Shown here: positions 48,523 to 57,100 of the stretch, piece by piece
Numbering within the stretch: the first letter of the stretch is position 1
Layout: each line of letters begins with the position of its first letter
Assembly: GCA_029907205.1 (NCBI GenBank)
Contig: JARYMI010000001.1
Coordinates: 124,001-188,000, forward strand
Reading direction: 5' to 3'
Origin: Clostridiales bacterium
GTDB lineage: Bacteria; Acidobacteriota; Aminicenantia; Aminicenantales; UBA8522
DNA: 64,000 nucleotides
Position numbers and translations under genes: made by a program
The notes under the pieces: generated by a model
Seen by the model: only the letters and a program-made list of their open reading frames with translations
What the model was told of the DNA's origin: nothing
The model's database searches: none

Positions 48523-50255
48523 AGACGATCAGCATCGACCATCTCGCCCGCGTTGAAGGCAATGGCGGCATCTCCGCCACCATCGATGGCCGCGTCGTCA
48601 CCGAAGTCAAGTTCACTGTCAACGAAGGACCGAGACTCATCGAGCGCCTGACGGTCGGCAAGACGCCCGAAGAGGACGTCAGCATCGCTCCCCGGATATG
48701 CGCCATCTGCACTCTTTCGCATAAAAATGCCGTCCTTCGCGCGATGGAGAACGCTTTGGGTGTCAAGGTTCCGGCCAAAGTGACTCTCCTCCGTGAGCTC
48801 ATGCACATGGGCGAGTTCATCGAAAGCCATTCCCTCCATGTCTTCTACCTCGCTCTTCCTGATTATGTAGATTTCCCTAACGCTATCGCCATGGCCTCAA
48901 AATTTCCGTTCGAGGTCAAGATTGCCCTGGAAATGAAGCAGTTCGGCAATCACATCATGAAAGTCTTGAGCGGCCGTTACATCCACGGCGAAAACCCGGT
49001 CATCGGAGGGTTCGGAAAGTACCCCAGCCGGGATGAGCTCATCTGGATTAAAAACCGGGCCGTCCAGTTTATGCCTTTTGTCTTCAGGACTGTAGACCTC
49101 TTCTGCGGGCTTGAGTATCCGACCATCCCCGAAGAGGAGACGGTCTATGCCTGCTGCGAGCCGGGAGACGGAAAATATGGACTCTGGGGAGACGAGATCA
49201 TTCTTTCGACCGGGGAGAAAATTGCCCGGGATGACTACAAGCGCTTGACCAACGAGTTTTTCGTCCCGCATTCCTTCTGCAAGCGCAGCCGGTACAAAGG
49301 AAACACGTATTCTGTGGGCGCTCTTGCCCGAGTCAATGTCCTGGGCGAGAGGCTCGAGGATGAAGCAGGCAAGATGTTCAAGAAATATTTCAACGCCCGC
49401 TGGAAGAAGAATCCTCTCTATCATAACGCCGCTCAGGCCCTGGAAATCCTCTACGCTTTTGAAAGAATCCCTGAGTTGGCAGATGAAGTCCTTCGGCACC
49501 CTGAGGACCCCGCCTTGGTTCCGTACAAGTCCAAGAACGGGAAGGGGACAGGGCTGGTGGAGGCTCCGCGGGGCCTCCTGATCCATCATTATGAAATAAC
49601 CGACGGCGTCGTTGCCAACGTCGACATCATCACCCCGACCGCCCAGAACGCGGAAGAGATCGAAAGGTACTGCTACATTGCAGCCCAGAAGCTTTTAGAC
49701 GAGGGACAGGAGGATAAGATCAGGGACAGGATGGATCTTGTCGTCCGGGCGTTTGACCCGTGTATCAGCTGTTCAGTCCACATGGCCGAGGTCAAGAAAG
49801 CCCCCGCCCAAGACTGGAAAACGAAATTGGCCAGATTGCTCAAGGCTAATCCCGTGTTTATCGGCGTCGGAAAAGAGGGCCGGTCGGATGACCGGGCCGG
49901 CCTTGAACTGGCCCTGGAAATGAGGAAAGCCGGAGTCAAGGACGTCTACCTGGAAACGGAACTCGATGAGGGCCACATCCTGGAAAGATTTTCGGGACGG
50001 CCTCTCCTTTTCCTCGACATCGCCAACATGGGGGAAAAGCCGGGGAAGATCGCCCTGCTCCCCCTTCAGCACGTCTTCTGGAACTCCGTGCTCAGCCACA
50101 GACTCTTGCCCGGCCTCTCGAACAAACTGACCTACGAGGAGGTCCGGCGGTCTTTCATTCTCGCCATTCAACCTAAATCTGTGGAAGGAGGAGATGAGCT
50201 TTCTCTCCCGGTCCGGCAGGCCATTGACCAAATCCTTAGAGAAACGATAGGTTAA
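48519..50255 (+). CDS. hydA: group 3b hydrogenase alpha (large) subunit fused to a maturation-protease-like domain
   Basis: A 578-residue protein. Residues 1-421 are an ordinary group 3b large subunit: APRICAICTLSHKNA and the C-terminal NiFe motif DPCISCSVH (C415, C418, H421). Normally a few cleavable residues follow this histidine. Here 157 more residues form a domain resembling hydrogenase maturation endopeptidases of the HycI/HybD family: VFIGVGKEGRSDDRAGLEL, PLLFLDIANMGEKPGKIALL, VLSHRLLPGLSNKL and ILAIQPKSVEGGDELS. The three metal-ligand positions of HycI (Asp, Asp, His) correspond to D458, D500 and H527. A separate protease gene lies at 52657. How the precursor is processed is not known; intramolecular cleavage or lost cleavage are both possible. 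Confidence 0.93.
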   Translation: MKTISIDHLARVEGNGGISATIDGRVVTEVKFTVNEGPRLIERLTVGKTPEEDVSIAPRICAICTLSHKNAVLRAMENALGVKVPAKVTLLRELMHMGEFIESHSLHVFYLALPDYVDFPNAIAMASKFPFEVKIALEMKQFGNHIMKVLSGRYIHGENPVIGGFGKYPSRDELIWIKNRAVQFMPFVFRTVDLFCGLEYPTIPEEETVYACCEPGDGKYGLWGDEIILSTGEKIARDDYKRLTNEFFVPHSFCKRSRYKGNTYSVGALARVNVLGERLEDEAGKMFKKYFNARWKKNPLYHNAAQALEILYAFERIPELADEVLRHPEDPALVPYKSKNGKGTGLVEAPRGLLIHHYEITDGVVANVDIITPTAQNAEEIERYCYIAAQKLLDEGQEDKIRDRMDLVVRAFDPCISCSVHMAEVKKAPAQDWKTKLARLLKANPVFIGVGKEGRSDDRAGLELALEMRKAGVKDVYLETELDEGHILERFSGRPLLFLDIANMGEKPGKIALLPLQHVFWNSVLSHRLLPGLSNKLTYEEVRRSFILAIQPKSVEGGDELSLPVRQAIDQILRETIG

Positions 50256-50374
50256 GTAGGAATATGATCGGCCTGAATTCTCGTCCTGCGGACAAAGACG
50301 ACCAAGCGATTCTTAGAGAATCGCTTTGACCGCCCTTCTCATACCTGCATCAATCAAACCGCTGGACGATACAC

Positions 50375-50410
50375 GGGGACGGTCCTCTTGAAGGACCGTC
50401 CCCATTTTTT
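50375..50410 (+). terminator. palindromic hairpin copy D followed by T run (after hydA)
   Basis: GGGGACGGTCCT, 5-base loop, AGGACCGTCCCC, then ATTTTTT. It has a strong stem and a T run, so it should terminate hydBGDA transcripts. The hairpin core is nearly identical to copy A at 5213-5241, so a dispersed repeat appears to serve as terminator. The 404-base gap 50256-50659 otherwise holds only the upstream element and sigma-54 promoter listed next. Confidence 0.75.
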
Positions 50411-50563
50411 GTCATTTTTCCTTGTGATCTTTCCGTCAACATGGTAGAATTCTTTTCTCCGGAAACAGCCGAGGAAATATTGGGACAAGCCTGGGGAATA
50501 ATTCCTCAGGCCGCTGGGCGTCGCGATGCGCAAAAGAGAGAAGGGATGGCTGTTAGCTCTATA

Positions 50564-50579
50564 TTATTTAATATCAATA
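50564..50579 (+). promoter_or_regulatory. candidate enhancer site for the sigma-54 activator (rr-hyp)
   Basis: TTATTTAATATCAATA sits in a longer dyad, TATTATT (50562-50568) and AATAATA (50576-50582), 39 bases before the -24 element. It is 13/16 identical to 45611-45626. The surroundings are very A/T-rich, so chance similarity cannot be excluded. Confidence 0.45.
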
Positions 50580-50616
50580 ATATAAATATTGCACCCGGGC
50601 TACCTCAGCGGCACGT

Positions 50617-50633
50617 TTGGCACACAATTTGCT
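50617..50633 (+). promoter_or_regulatory. sigma-54 (-24/-12) promoter of the response regulator/hyp operon
   Basis: TTGGCACACAATTTGCT is close to a perfect TTGGCAC-N5-TTGCW match, with GG (50619-50620) and GC (50631-50632) 10 bases apart. Transcription would start near 50644, immediately before the GAGGA ribosome-binding site of the GTG-started regulator at 50660. This placement also decides that start codon. Confidence 0.8.
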
Positions 50634-50659
50634 TTACTTCCCCTCCTGAGGAACATGTC

Positions 50660-51031
50660 GTGAACACGGGAGAAAAGAGAATTCTGATCGTCGACCCCGA
50701 TCCCAACCAGAGGCGGGACCTGGCCCAGTTTCTTAAGAATGAAAACTACGACCCCGAAACAGCCAGGAACCTCTCCGAGGCTATCAAGAAAGTCTCCGGG
50801 GGAGGTTTTCGCTGTTTGGTCATGGATACTCATCTTCCCGAGATGAAAGGCTATGAAGCTGTTTCTATCCTCAAGAACCTTGACCCAGGGCTCAAGATTA
50901 TCATGACGACGAAGAAAAACACCAAGCGGCTTGAGGCCAAAGTCCGGGAACAGGACATCTTCTTTTATTTTATCAAGTCCTTCGGCAAAGATGAGCTGAA
51001 GCTTGCCATAAAAAACGCTTTTAATCAGTGA
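50660..51031 (+). CDS. REC-only response regulator 1
   Basis: A 123-residue receiver domain starting VNTGEKRILIVDPDPNQRRD (GTG start). The phospho-acceptor Asp is in FRCLVMDTHLPEMKG; the conserved Lys is in FIKSFGKDEL. The acidic pocket reads DPD. The frame stays open upstream to 50441, but that part would precede the sigma-54 start of transcription, and the GAGGA site fits GTG 50660. No output domain is present, so it acts by protein contact, possibly as a phosphate sink or relay. It is followed 13 bases later by another REC protein. Confidence 0.82.
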   Translation: MNTGEKRILIVDPDPNQRRDLAQFLKNENYDPETARNLSEAIKKVSGGGFRCLVMDTHLPEMKGYEAVSILKNLDPGLKIIMTTKKNTKRLEAKVREQDIFFYFIKSFGKDELKLAIKNAFNQ

Positions 51032-51044
51032 AGGAGGAAAGGTA

Positions 51045-51449
51045 ATGAACAAAAGCACCCAGAAAATCCTGGTCATCGATGACGACCCCGATTTCTTAGC
51101 TGCGGTGACTCCGATCCTGAAATCAGCCCTCTACGAGGTCGTGACGGCTACTAACCCACGGGAGGCAAAGGAAAAGATTTTTTCTGAAAAACCCAACCTC
51201 ATCCTGCTCGACATCATGATGGACAGTCTTTTTGACGGCTTCTCCCTCTGTCACGCCATCAAGACTTCGAAAGAATTTAGAGACTATAAAGATACGCCCA
51301 TCATTTTCGTTTCAGCCGTAAAGGAGATTGCCGGCACCAGGTTCCAGTTCAAGGGCGATGAAGAGGGCATGGCCGGCCCGGATGACTATATCGACAAGCC
51401 GGTCAAGCCCGACGACCTGCTGGCCCGGATCGCCAAGCTCATCAAGTAA
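51045..51449 (+). CDS. REC-only response regulator 2
   Basis: A 134-residue receiver domain: ILVIDDDPDFLAAV (acidic pocket), phospho-acceptor Asp in LILLDIMMDSLFDGFSLC, the Thr/Ser region PIIFVSAVKEI and Lys in DYIDKPVKPDDLL. No DNA-binding or enzyme domain is attached. Its GGAGGAAAGG ribosome-binding site is strong. It lies between REC protein 1 and the REC-kinase protein, so a small phosphorelay is plausible. Confidence 0.87.
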   Translation: MNKSTQKILVIDDDPDFLAAVTPILKSALYEVVTATNPREAKEKIFSEKPNLILLDIMMDSLFDGFSLCHAIKTSKEFRDYKDTPIIFVSAVKEIAGTRFQFKGDEEGMAGPDDYIDKPVKPDDLLARIAKLIK

Positions 51450-51553
51450 TAGAGCTCATCCCCTTCTCCATCTCACTCCCGGAGTTCCCTGGGAAACGTC
51501 TGGGCTGAAATGAATCGCGATTTGCGCTAAAATAGAGCACCAGGAGAAAAGCT

Positions 51554-52660
51554 GTGGCCGAAAAAAAACCGACTGTTCTTGTGATTGACGACGAAGAAGC
51601 CATGAGGGATTCCTGCTCCCTCATCCTGGCCAGGGGCGGATACGCTCCCGTGACCGCCGAGAACGGGGAGGTCGGGCTGGAAAAAATAAGGGAACTCAAG
51701 CCCGAAATCGCCCTGATCGACCTGAAGATGCCGGGCATCAGCGGGTTTGAAGTCCTGGAAAAAACGAAAGATATTGACCCCCAGCTCATCCCCATCGTGA
51801 TTACTGGATACGCGACTGTGGATTCTGCCGTCGAAGCCATGAAAAAGGGCGCTTACGACTTCCTGCCCAAGCCCTTTGCGCCTGAGGAACTCCGCTTGAT
51901 TATCAGCCGGGCTCTGGAAAGGCGCCGGCTGGCTATGGAGGCCGAGACACTGCGCCGCGAAAAGAAGCTTATGGAGGATAATTTCATCACTATGGTCACT
52001 CACCAGCTCCGCAGCCCGCTCGTGGCCATCCAGCAGTACTTCGAGGTCATCCTGGCCGGGCTGGCCGGCCAGGTCGACAAAACCCAGCAGGAGATGATTC
52101 TCCGAGCTCGTGAGAGGTTAGACAACCTCCTCGGGCTGATCAACGACTGGCTGGACCTCGCCAGAATCGACCGGGGCCAGATTGTCGACAAGCTCAAACC
52201 CGTGGCGCTCGACAACCTGCTCAAGAAGCAGGTTGAATTTTTGGCGCCCCTGGCGAAGGAGTATGAGGTGAGCCTGGAACTCAAGCCGGCCAAGGGGCCT
52301 GTGCTGGGCGATGAGCAGATGCTGGACCAGGCCTTCTCTAACATCATCACCAACGCCATTAAGTACAACAAGCCAAAAGGCTCGGTGACCATCTCGATGC
52401 ATCATGAGAACAGCTTCATCGTCGTCAAAGTGGAGGACACGGGGATCGGGATTGCCAGGGAACACCTTCCATTCATCTTCGACCAATTCTACCGCGTCAG
52501 CCGCCGGGAGGACCAGAAAATCAAGGGGACAGGCCTGGGGCTCTCGATCGCCAAAAAAATCGTCGAAGCCCACAACGGCTCCATAGAGGTAGAGAGCGAA
52601 CCAGGTCAAGGCTCCACGTTCAGCGTCAGGCTTCCCCGGTCAGAAGATGAAACAAAATGA
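51554..52660 (+). CDS. hybrid response regulator-histidine kinase
   Basis: A 368-residue cytoplasmic protein with an N-terminal receiver (VIDDEEAMRDSCS, Asp in EIALIDLKMPG, Lys in FLPKPFAPEEL) followed by a kinase core. The HisKA region reads DNFITMVTHQLRSPLVAI with the phospho-His in THQLRSP, and the HATPase domain has NIITNAIKYN, EDTGIGIAREH and GTGLGLSIAKK. The start is GTG 51554 after CAGGAGAAAA. It overlaps the maturation protease gene by 4 bases, tying this signalling group to hydrogenase maturation. The signal is unknown. Confidence 0.9.
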   Translation: MAEKKPTVLVIDDEEAMRDSCSLILARGGYAPVTAENGEVGLEKIRELKPEIALIDLKMPGISGFEVLEKTKDIDPQLIPIVITGYATVDSAVEAMKKGAYDFLPKPFAPEELRLIISRALERRRLAMEAETLRREKKLMEDNFITMVTHQLRSPLVAIQQYFEVILAGLAGQVDKTQQEMILRARERLDNLLGLINDWLDLARIDRGQIVDKLKPVALDNLLKKQVEFLAPLAKEYEVSLELKPAKGPVLGDEQMLDQAFSNIITNAIKYNKPKGSVTISMHHENSFIVVKVEDTGIGIAREHLPFIFDQFYRVSRREDQKIKGTGLGLSIAKKIVEAHNGSIEVESEPGQGSTFSVRLPRSEDETK

Positions 52661-53136
52661 AGACTCTTGTTCTCGGTCTGGGAAACGAGATCTACGGAGA
52701 TGACGGAATCGGCATCCAGGTCATTCGCTATCTCAGGGAGGAAACGACAAAAATGCCGACCGGGGATTTCCAGAATGTTGACCTGGAAGAATGCTCCCTG
52801 TCCGGCCTCGCCCTTTTAGATGTTATCGTCGGCTACGACCGACTTATCCTCATCGACACCATCAAGCGGGAGGCCCCCCAAACGGGAAGAATCCATGTTT
52901 TGAGAGAAAGCGATATCAGAGCCGTTCCCGGCCCCTCTCCCCATTACGTCTCGGTGCCGCAGGCGGTCGAAATCGGACGACGCCTCGGCCTTCATATGCC
53001 CTCGCGTATCCGTGTCGTTGCCGTGGAGGCGAAGAACATCCATTCTCTGGGAGAAAAGCTCTCGCAGGAAATGGAAAAAAACATGCCGGCGATTGCCGAG
53101 AAGGTCAAAGAAGTCTTGAGAAAGGCTGAGGATTAA
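52657..53136 (+). CDS. hydrogenase maturation protease
   Basis: A 159-residue endopeptidase of the HyaD/HybD/HycI family, which removes the C-terminal peptide of a NiFe large subunit after nickel insertion. Metal-site regions are LVLGLGNEIYGDDGIGIQV (Asp16), LILIDTIKRE and SPHYVSVPQ (His). Its substrate could be MvhA or HydA; HydA already carries its own protease-like domain, so MvhA is a good candidate. It lies directly before hypB and hypA. Confidence 0.9.
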   Translation: MKTLVLGLGNEIYGDDGIGIQVIRYLREETTKMPTGDFQNVDLEECSLSGLALLDVIVGYDRLILIDTIKREAPQTGRIHVLRESDIRAVPGPSPHYVSVPQAVEIGRRLGLHMPSRIRVVAVEAKNIHSLGEKLSQEMEKNMPAIAEKVKEVLRKAED

Positions 53137-53139
53137 GAA

Positions 53140-53811
53140 GTGGATAAAAAAGAGGTTCTTGTCCGCGAGGAGATCTTAGGCTCAAACAGGAAAATAGCCG
53201 CCGAAACCCGCGTGAGGCTGGAAAAAGAGGGAATCCTGACCGTCAATTTCCTTAGCTCGCCCGGCGCGGGCAAGACGTCGCTCCTGGAAAGGATCGCCGA
53301 AGCGTTGAAAATGAATCACCGCATGGCTGTCATCGAGGGCGATATCGAAACTGACCTTGACGCCGAGCGAATCCGGAAGAAAGGCGTGCCGGCTTGGCAG
53401 ATCACCACCGGCGGCGCCTGCCACCTCGAGGCCAGGATGGTAGCCAGGCTCATTCCCGAAATTCCACCAGAGACCAAGTTTCTGTTCATCGAAAACGTCG
53501 GCAACCTTGTCTGTCCGGCCAGCTACGACCTGGGAGAAAGCCTGCGCTGTGTGCTCCTCTCGCTCCCCGAGGGAGACGACAAACCAAAGAAATATCCCAA
53601 GGCCTTTGCGACGGCTGACTGCCTCATTTTTACCAAGGCCGACCTGCTGCCTGTCGTTCCCTTCGACCTGAAGAGGGCAGAAAAGGAAGCCCTGGAGATC
53701 AACCCGAAGCTCCGCGTTTTCCTGACCTCCGCCCTCAGGGGAGCGGGCATTGCCGAGCTCGTCCGCTTCTTTATTGAGCGTCGCGTCAACATGATTCAGC
53801 GCCATGCATGA
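53140..53811 (+). CDS. hypB: hydrogenase nickel incorporation GTPase HypB
   Basis: A 223-residue GTPase that delivers nickel to hydrogenase large subunits. The P-loop is SSPGAGKTSLLERI; EGDIETDLDAERIRK, the metal-site GGACHLEARMV, ENVGNLVCPASYDLGE and FTKADLLP complete the signature. No His-rich or CxxCGC N-terminal metal store is present. The start is GTG. It overlaps hypA by 8 bases. HypC, D, E and F are not in the window. Confidence 0.95.
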   Translation: MDKKEVLVREEILGSNRKIAAETRVRLEKEGILTVNFLSSPGAGKTSLLERIAEALKMNHRMAVIEGDIETDLDAERIRKKGVPAWQITTGGACHLEARMVARLIPEIPPETKFLFIENVGNLVCPASYDLGESLRCVLLSLPEGDDKPKKYPKAFATADCLIFTKADLLPVVPFDLKRAEKEALEINPKLRVFLTSALRGAGIAELVRFFIERRVNMIQRHA

Positions 53812-54148
53812 ACTTTCTCTCATCGCCAGCCTGTTCGAAATCCTGGAAGAAAAGGCCCGGGACGAGAGAGCTAAAAAAATCGTCCTGGTCAAGCTGAAGG
53901 TAGGAAAACTGGCTGGCGCCGTCCCCGAGTTTCTCGAAACCGCCTTCAATATTTACAAGGATGGGACAATCGCCAGGGAAGCGATCCTGGAAATCGAGGA
54001 AGTCCCCCTCAAGATTCGCTGCCGCAAATGTCAGGCCATTGCCGAAAGGGATGACTTTGTCTTCGTCTGCCCGGCCTGCGGTTCGACAGACCTTGAGACT
54101 CTCGAAGGAACCGAGCTTCTCCTCGAAAAAATGGACCTGGAGGTCTAA
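53804..54148 (+). CDS. hypA: hydrogenase nickel metallochaperone HypA
   Basis: A 114-residue protein beginning MHELSLIASLF, where Met-His-Glu binds nickel. The zinc site is made of CRKC and CPACGS. It partners with HypB in nickel insertion. Length is standard. Its last 4 bases overlap the 3' end of the minus-strand HdrA gene. Confidence 0.95.
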   Translation: MHELSLIASLFEILEEKARDERAKKIVLVKLKVGKLAGAVPEFLETAFNIYKDGTIAREAILEIEEVPLKIRCRKCQAIAERDDFVFVCPACGSTDLETLEGTELLLEKMDLEV

Positions 54149-57100
54149 CTTCCGAGCAGGCCTTCGATCTCGGCAAAAATCTGCTCGTCACGGAAATGAT
54201 TCTGCTGGGAAGCGGCCGAGGGACAGGCAGCGACACAGGTCCCGCAGCCTTTGCAGAGCGCCTCGTTCACTTTGGAGACGCCTTCATCCTCAGAGAACTT
54301 GATGGCCGTGTAAGGACAGAGGTCGTTGCAGAGCCGGCAGCCGGAGCAGAGCTCCGGGTCGATATAAGCCTGGATGGGCTCGATTTCAATCTCTCCCTTA
54401 GAAATATAGGCCAGAATGCGCGCCGCTGCCGAACTCGCCTGGGCCACGCTGTCCGGTATGTCCTTCGGCCCCTGGCAGCATCCCGCGATATAGATTCCAT
54501 CGGTGGCCGTGGCCGTGGGGTCGAGCTTGGGATGCTTCTCCAGGAAGAACCCATCAGGGCTTCTGCTGATGGAAAAGAGCCGCTGGATGTCGCCGGCGTC
54601 GGGTTGAGGCTCGATGGCGTTGCACAGCACGACCATATCAACAGGGATTTCCCGGTACTTTTTGATCAGCGTGTCTTCGCAGCGGATGAGGAGAGTTCCT
54701 TCCTCTTTCTTGGACCAGCCGGCTTGAACCACCTCGGCCACTTTGCCCCGAATGACATTCACCCCCTCTTCCAGGATCCGGGAATAGAACTCTTCATACC
54801 CCTTGCCAAAGGCTCTCATATCAATGTAGAACTCGTAGACTTCGGCGTTTGTCCTGTCTTTGATGAGATGGGCAAACTTGAGCGCATACATGCAACAGAC
54901 ACGGGAGCAGTAGGGATGATATTTTTCATCCCGAGAGCCGACGCAATGGATGATGCCGATGGCCCTCGGCTCCTGGCCATTTTTCAAGACAATTCTTCCC
55001 TGGGTTGAGCCTGTGGAACTTACTATCCTTTCGAACTCAAGGCTTGTATAGACATTATCAAATTCACCATAGCCGTAAAGGCTGAGGGCTTTGGAATTTA
55101 AAGTCGTGTAGCCTGTGGCCAGGAGGATCTGCCCGACCTTGATCTCCTTGATCTCATCTTTCATGCGATGGTTGATCGCTTTCGGCTCACAAACACGCAC
55201 GCACTCTTGGCATTCAACACAGATGCCGCAATTCAGGCAGCGTTCCGCCTCTTTCATCGCCTCTTCTTCGGTAAAGCCCAACTCCACTTCTTCAAAGGTC
55301 TTGAGCCTTTTCTCCATGGTAATCTCGCTCATCTTCGTCCGTGGCACTTTGGGAGTTTCTTTGAAAGTGGGAGCATAGCGATGAGGACGGAAGCTCTCAT
55401 CCCTCTTCGCAAGCTTCTTCGCCCGGGGACTTGTGAAATCCGCGAGCGGCTCATTGTTGAGGTATTTAGCGATGGCTTCAGCGGCGCGCTTCCCATCGCT
55501 CATGGCCGCGATGACAGTGGCCGGCCCGAGGACAGCATCTCCTCCGGCAAAAACTCCTCTGATGTTTGTCTCCAGCGTCTCGGGGTTGACTTCCAGGGTG
55601 CTCCACTTGGTCACCTTGAGGGGATACTTTTCGCTTATAAAGTCAACAACAGGCGCCTGGCTGACGGCAATGAGCAACGTGTCAAAGCCGAGGTCATGCT
55701 CGCTTCCCTCTACGGGCACCGGCCGCCGCCGGCCGCTCGAATCGGGCTCTCCCAGTTCCATTCGGATGCATCTTACGCCGCTAATTTTTCCTTCTTTTCC
55801 TAAAACCTCCACCGGAGCCACAAGGTATTGAATCCCGACTCCTTCTTCTTCAGCTGCTTGAATTTCTGCTTCCTCGGCGGGCATCTCCTTCCGGGTTCGC
55901 CGATACAAGATGGTCACTTCTTTGGCGCCGCAGCGGAGGGCTGTCCGCGCAGCGTCGATGGCGGTATTTCCGCCTCCCACAACAGCGACTCTCTTTCCCA
56001 CAGGTTGAGGTTTTCCGAGGTTGATATTCCGCAGGAAGTCGACGCCGTGAAAGACGCCTTCCAGGTCTTCTCCCGGAATGGCCATTTTTAAGCTTTTATG
56101 TGCTCCTGTGGCAATATAAATCGCCTTATATCCCTGGTTAAGAAGGTCATCGATGACGAAGTCCTTTCCCAGGGCCACATTCGTTTTGATGGTTACTCCC
56201 ATCTTCTTGATATAATCAATCTCTCGGTTAAGGATTTCCCGCGGCAGACGGTATTCAGGAATGCCCAAAGCCAGCATGCCTCCCGCCACCTCGTGCTTTT
56301 CAAAGATGACGGGAGAATAGCCTCTCAAGGCGAGCTCATGGCCGCAAGCCAGGCCGGACGGCCCCGAGCCGATGATGGCAATCTTCTCTTCCTTTTTCTC
56401 CTCCACCTTCGGAGGTTCGACAAGACCCTTGTTTTTGAGCTCCCAGTCCATGACAAACCGCTTGATGTTTTTTATGGCTAAGGGCACATCGACAAACCGG
56501 CGGTTGCATTCAGACTCGCAGGGATGGTAGCAGACGCGGCCGCAGACGAAGGGCAAAGGGTTATCTCGACGAATGAGGCGAGCCGCTTCAGCGAATTTCC
56601 CTTTTGCAACAAGGGCAATATATCCGGCGGCCTCCTGGCCGATGGGGCAGGTCTCGCCGCAGGGGGGACGCTCTTCCTTATCGATAAGGTAGGTGTTGGG
56701 AACGGCCTGGGGAAAGGTCCTGTAGATGGCGCTCCTTCGAACCTGATTCTCTTCAAATGAGTTGGGAACCTGGATGGGACAGACTTTGGCACATTCCCCG
56801 CAGGCCGTGCATTTTTCGCTGACATACCGAGCCTTTTTTTTCACCTTGACGGTGAAATCGCCGATGAAGCCCTGGACATCCTCGATTTCGCTCAGGCTGA
56901 GGAGCTCGATATGTTCATGCTGGGCGACGGAGACCATCTTGGGAGTGAGGATGCAGGCCGCGCAATCCAGGGTGGGGAAGGTTTTATCGAACTTGGCCAT
57001 CTTGCCGCCGATCGTCGATTCTCGCTCGACAAGATAAACCTTGTTTCCGGAATCGGCGATCTCCAGAGCAGCCTGAATCCCCGCGATTCCACCCCCAACA

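Noticed and set aside
50441-50659. N-terminal extension of the first response regulator
   Set aside because: It would begin upstream of the sigma-54 promoter; GTG 50660 has a ribosome-binding site and gives a normal receiver domain.
51500-51535. Sigma-54 promoter before the REC-kinase gene
   Set aside because: The spacing gives GA, not GG, at -24, so the essential bases are missing.
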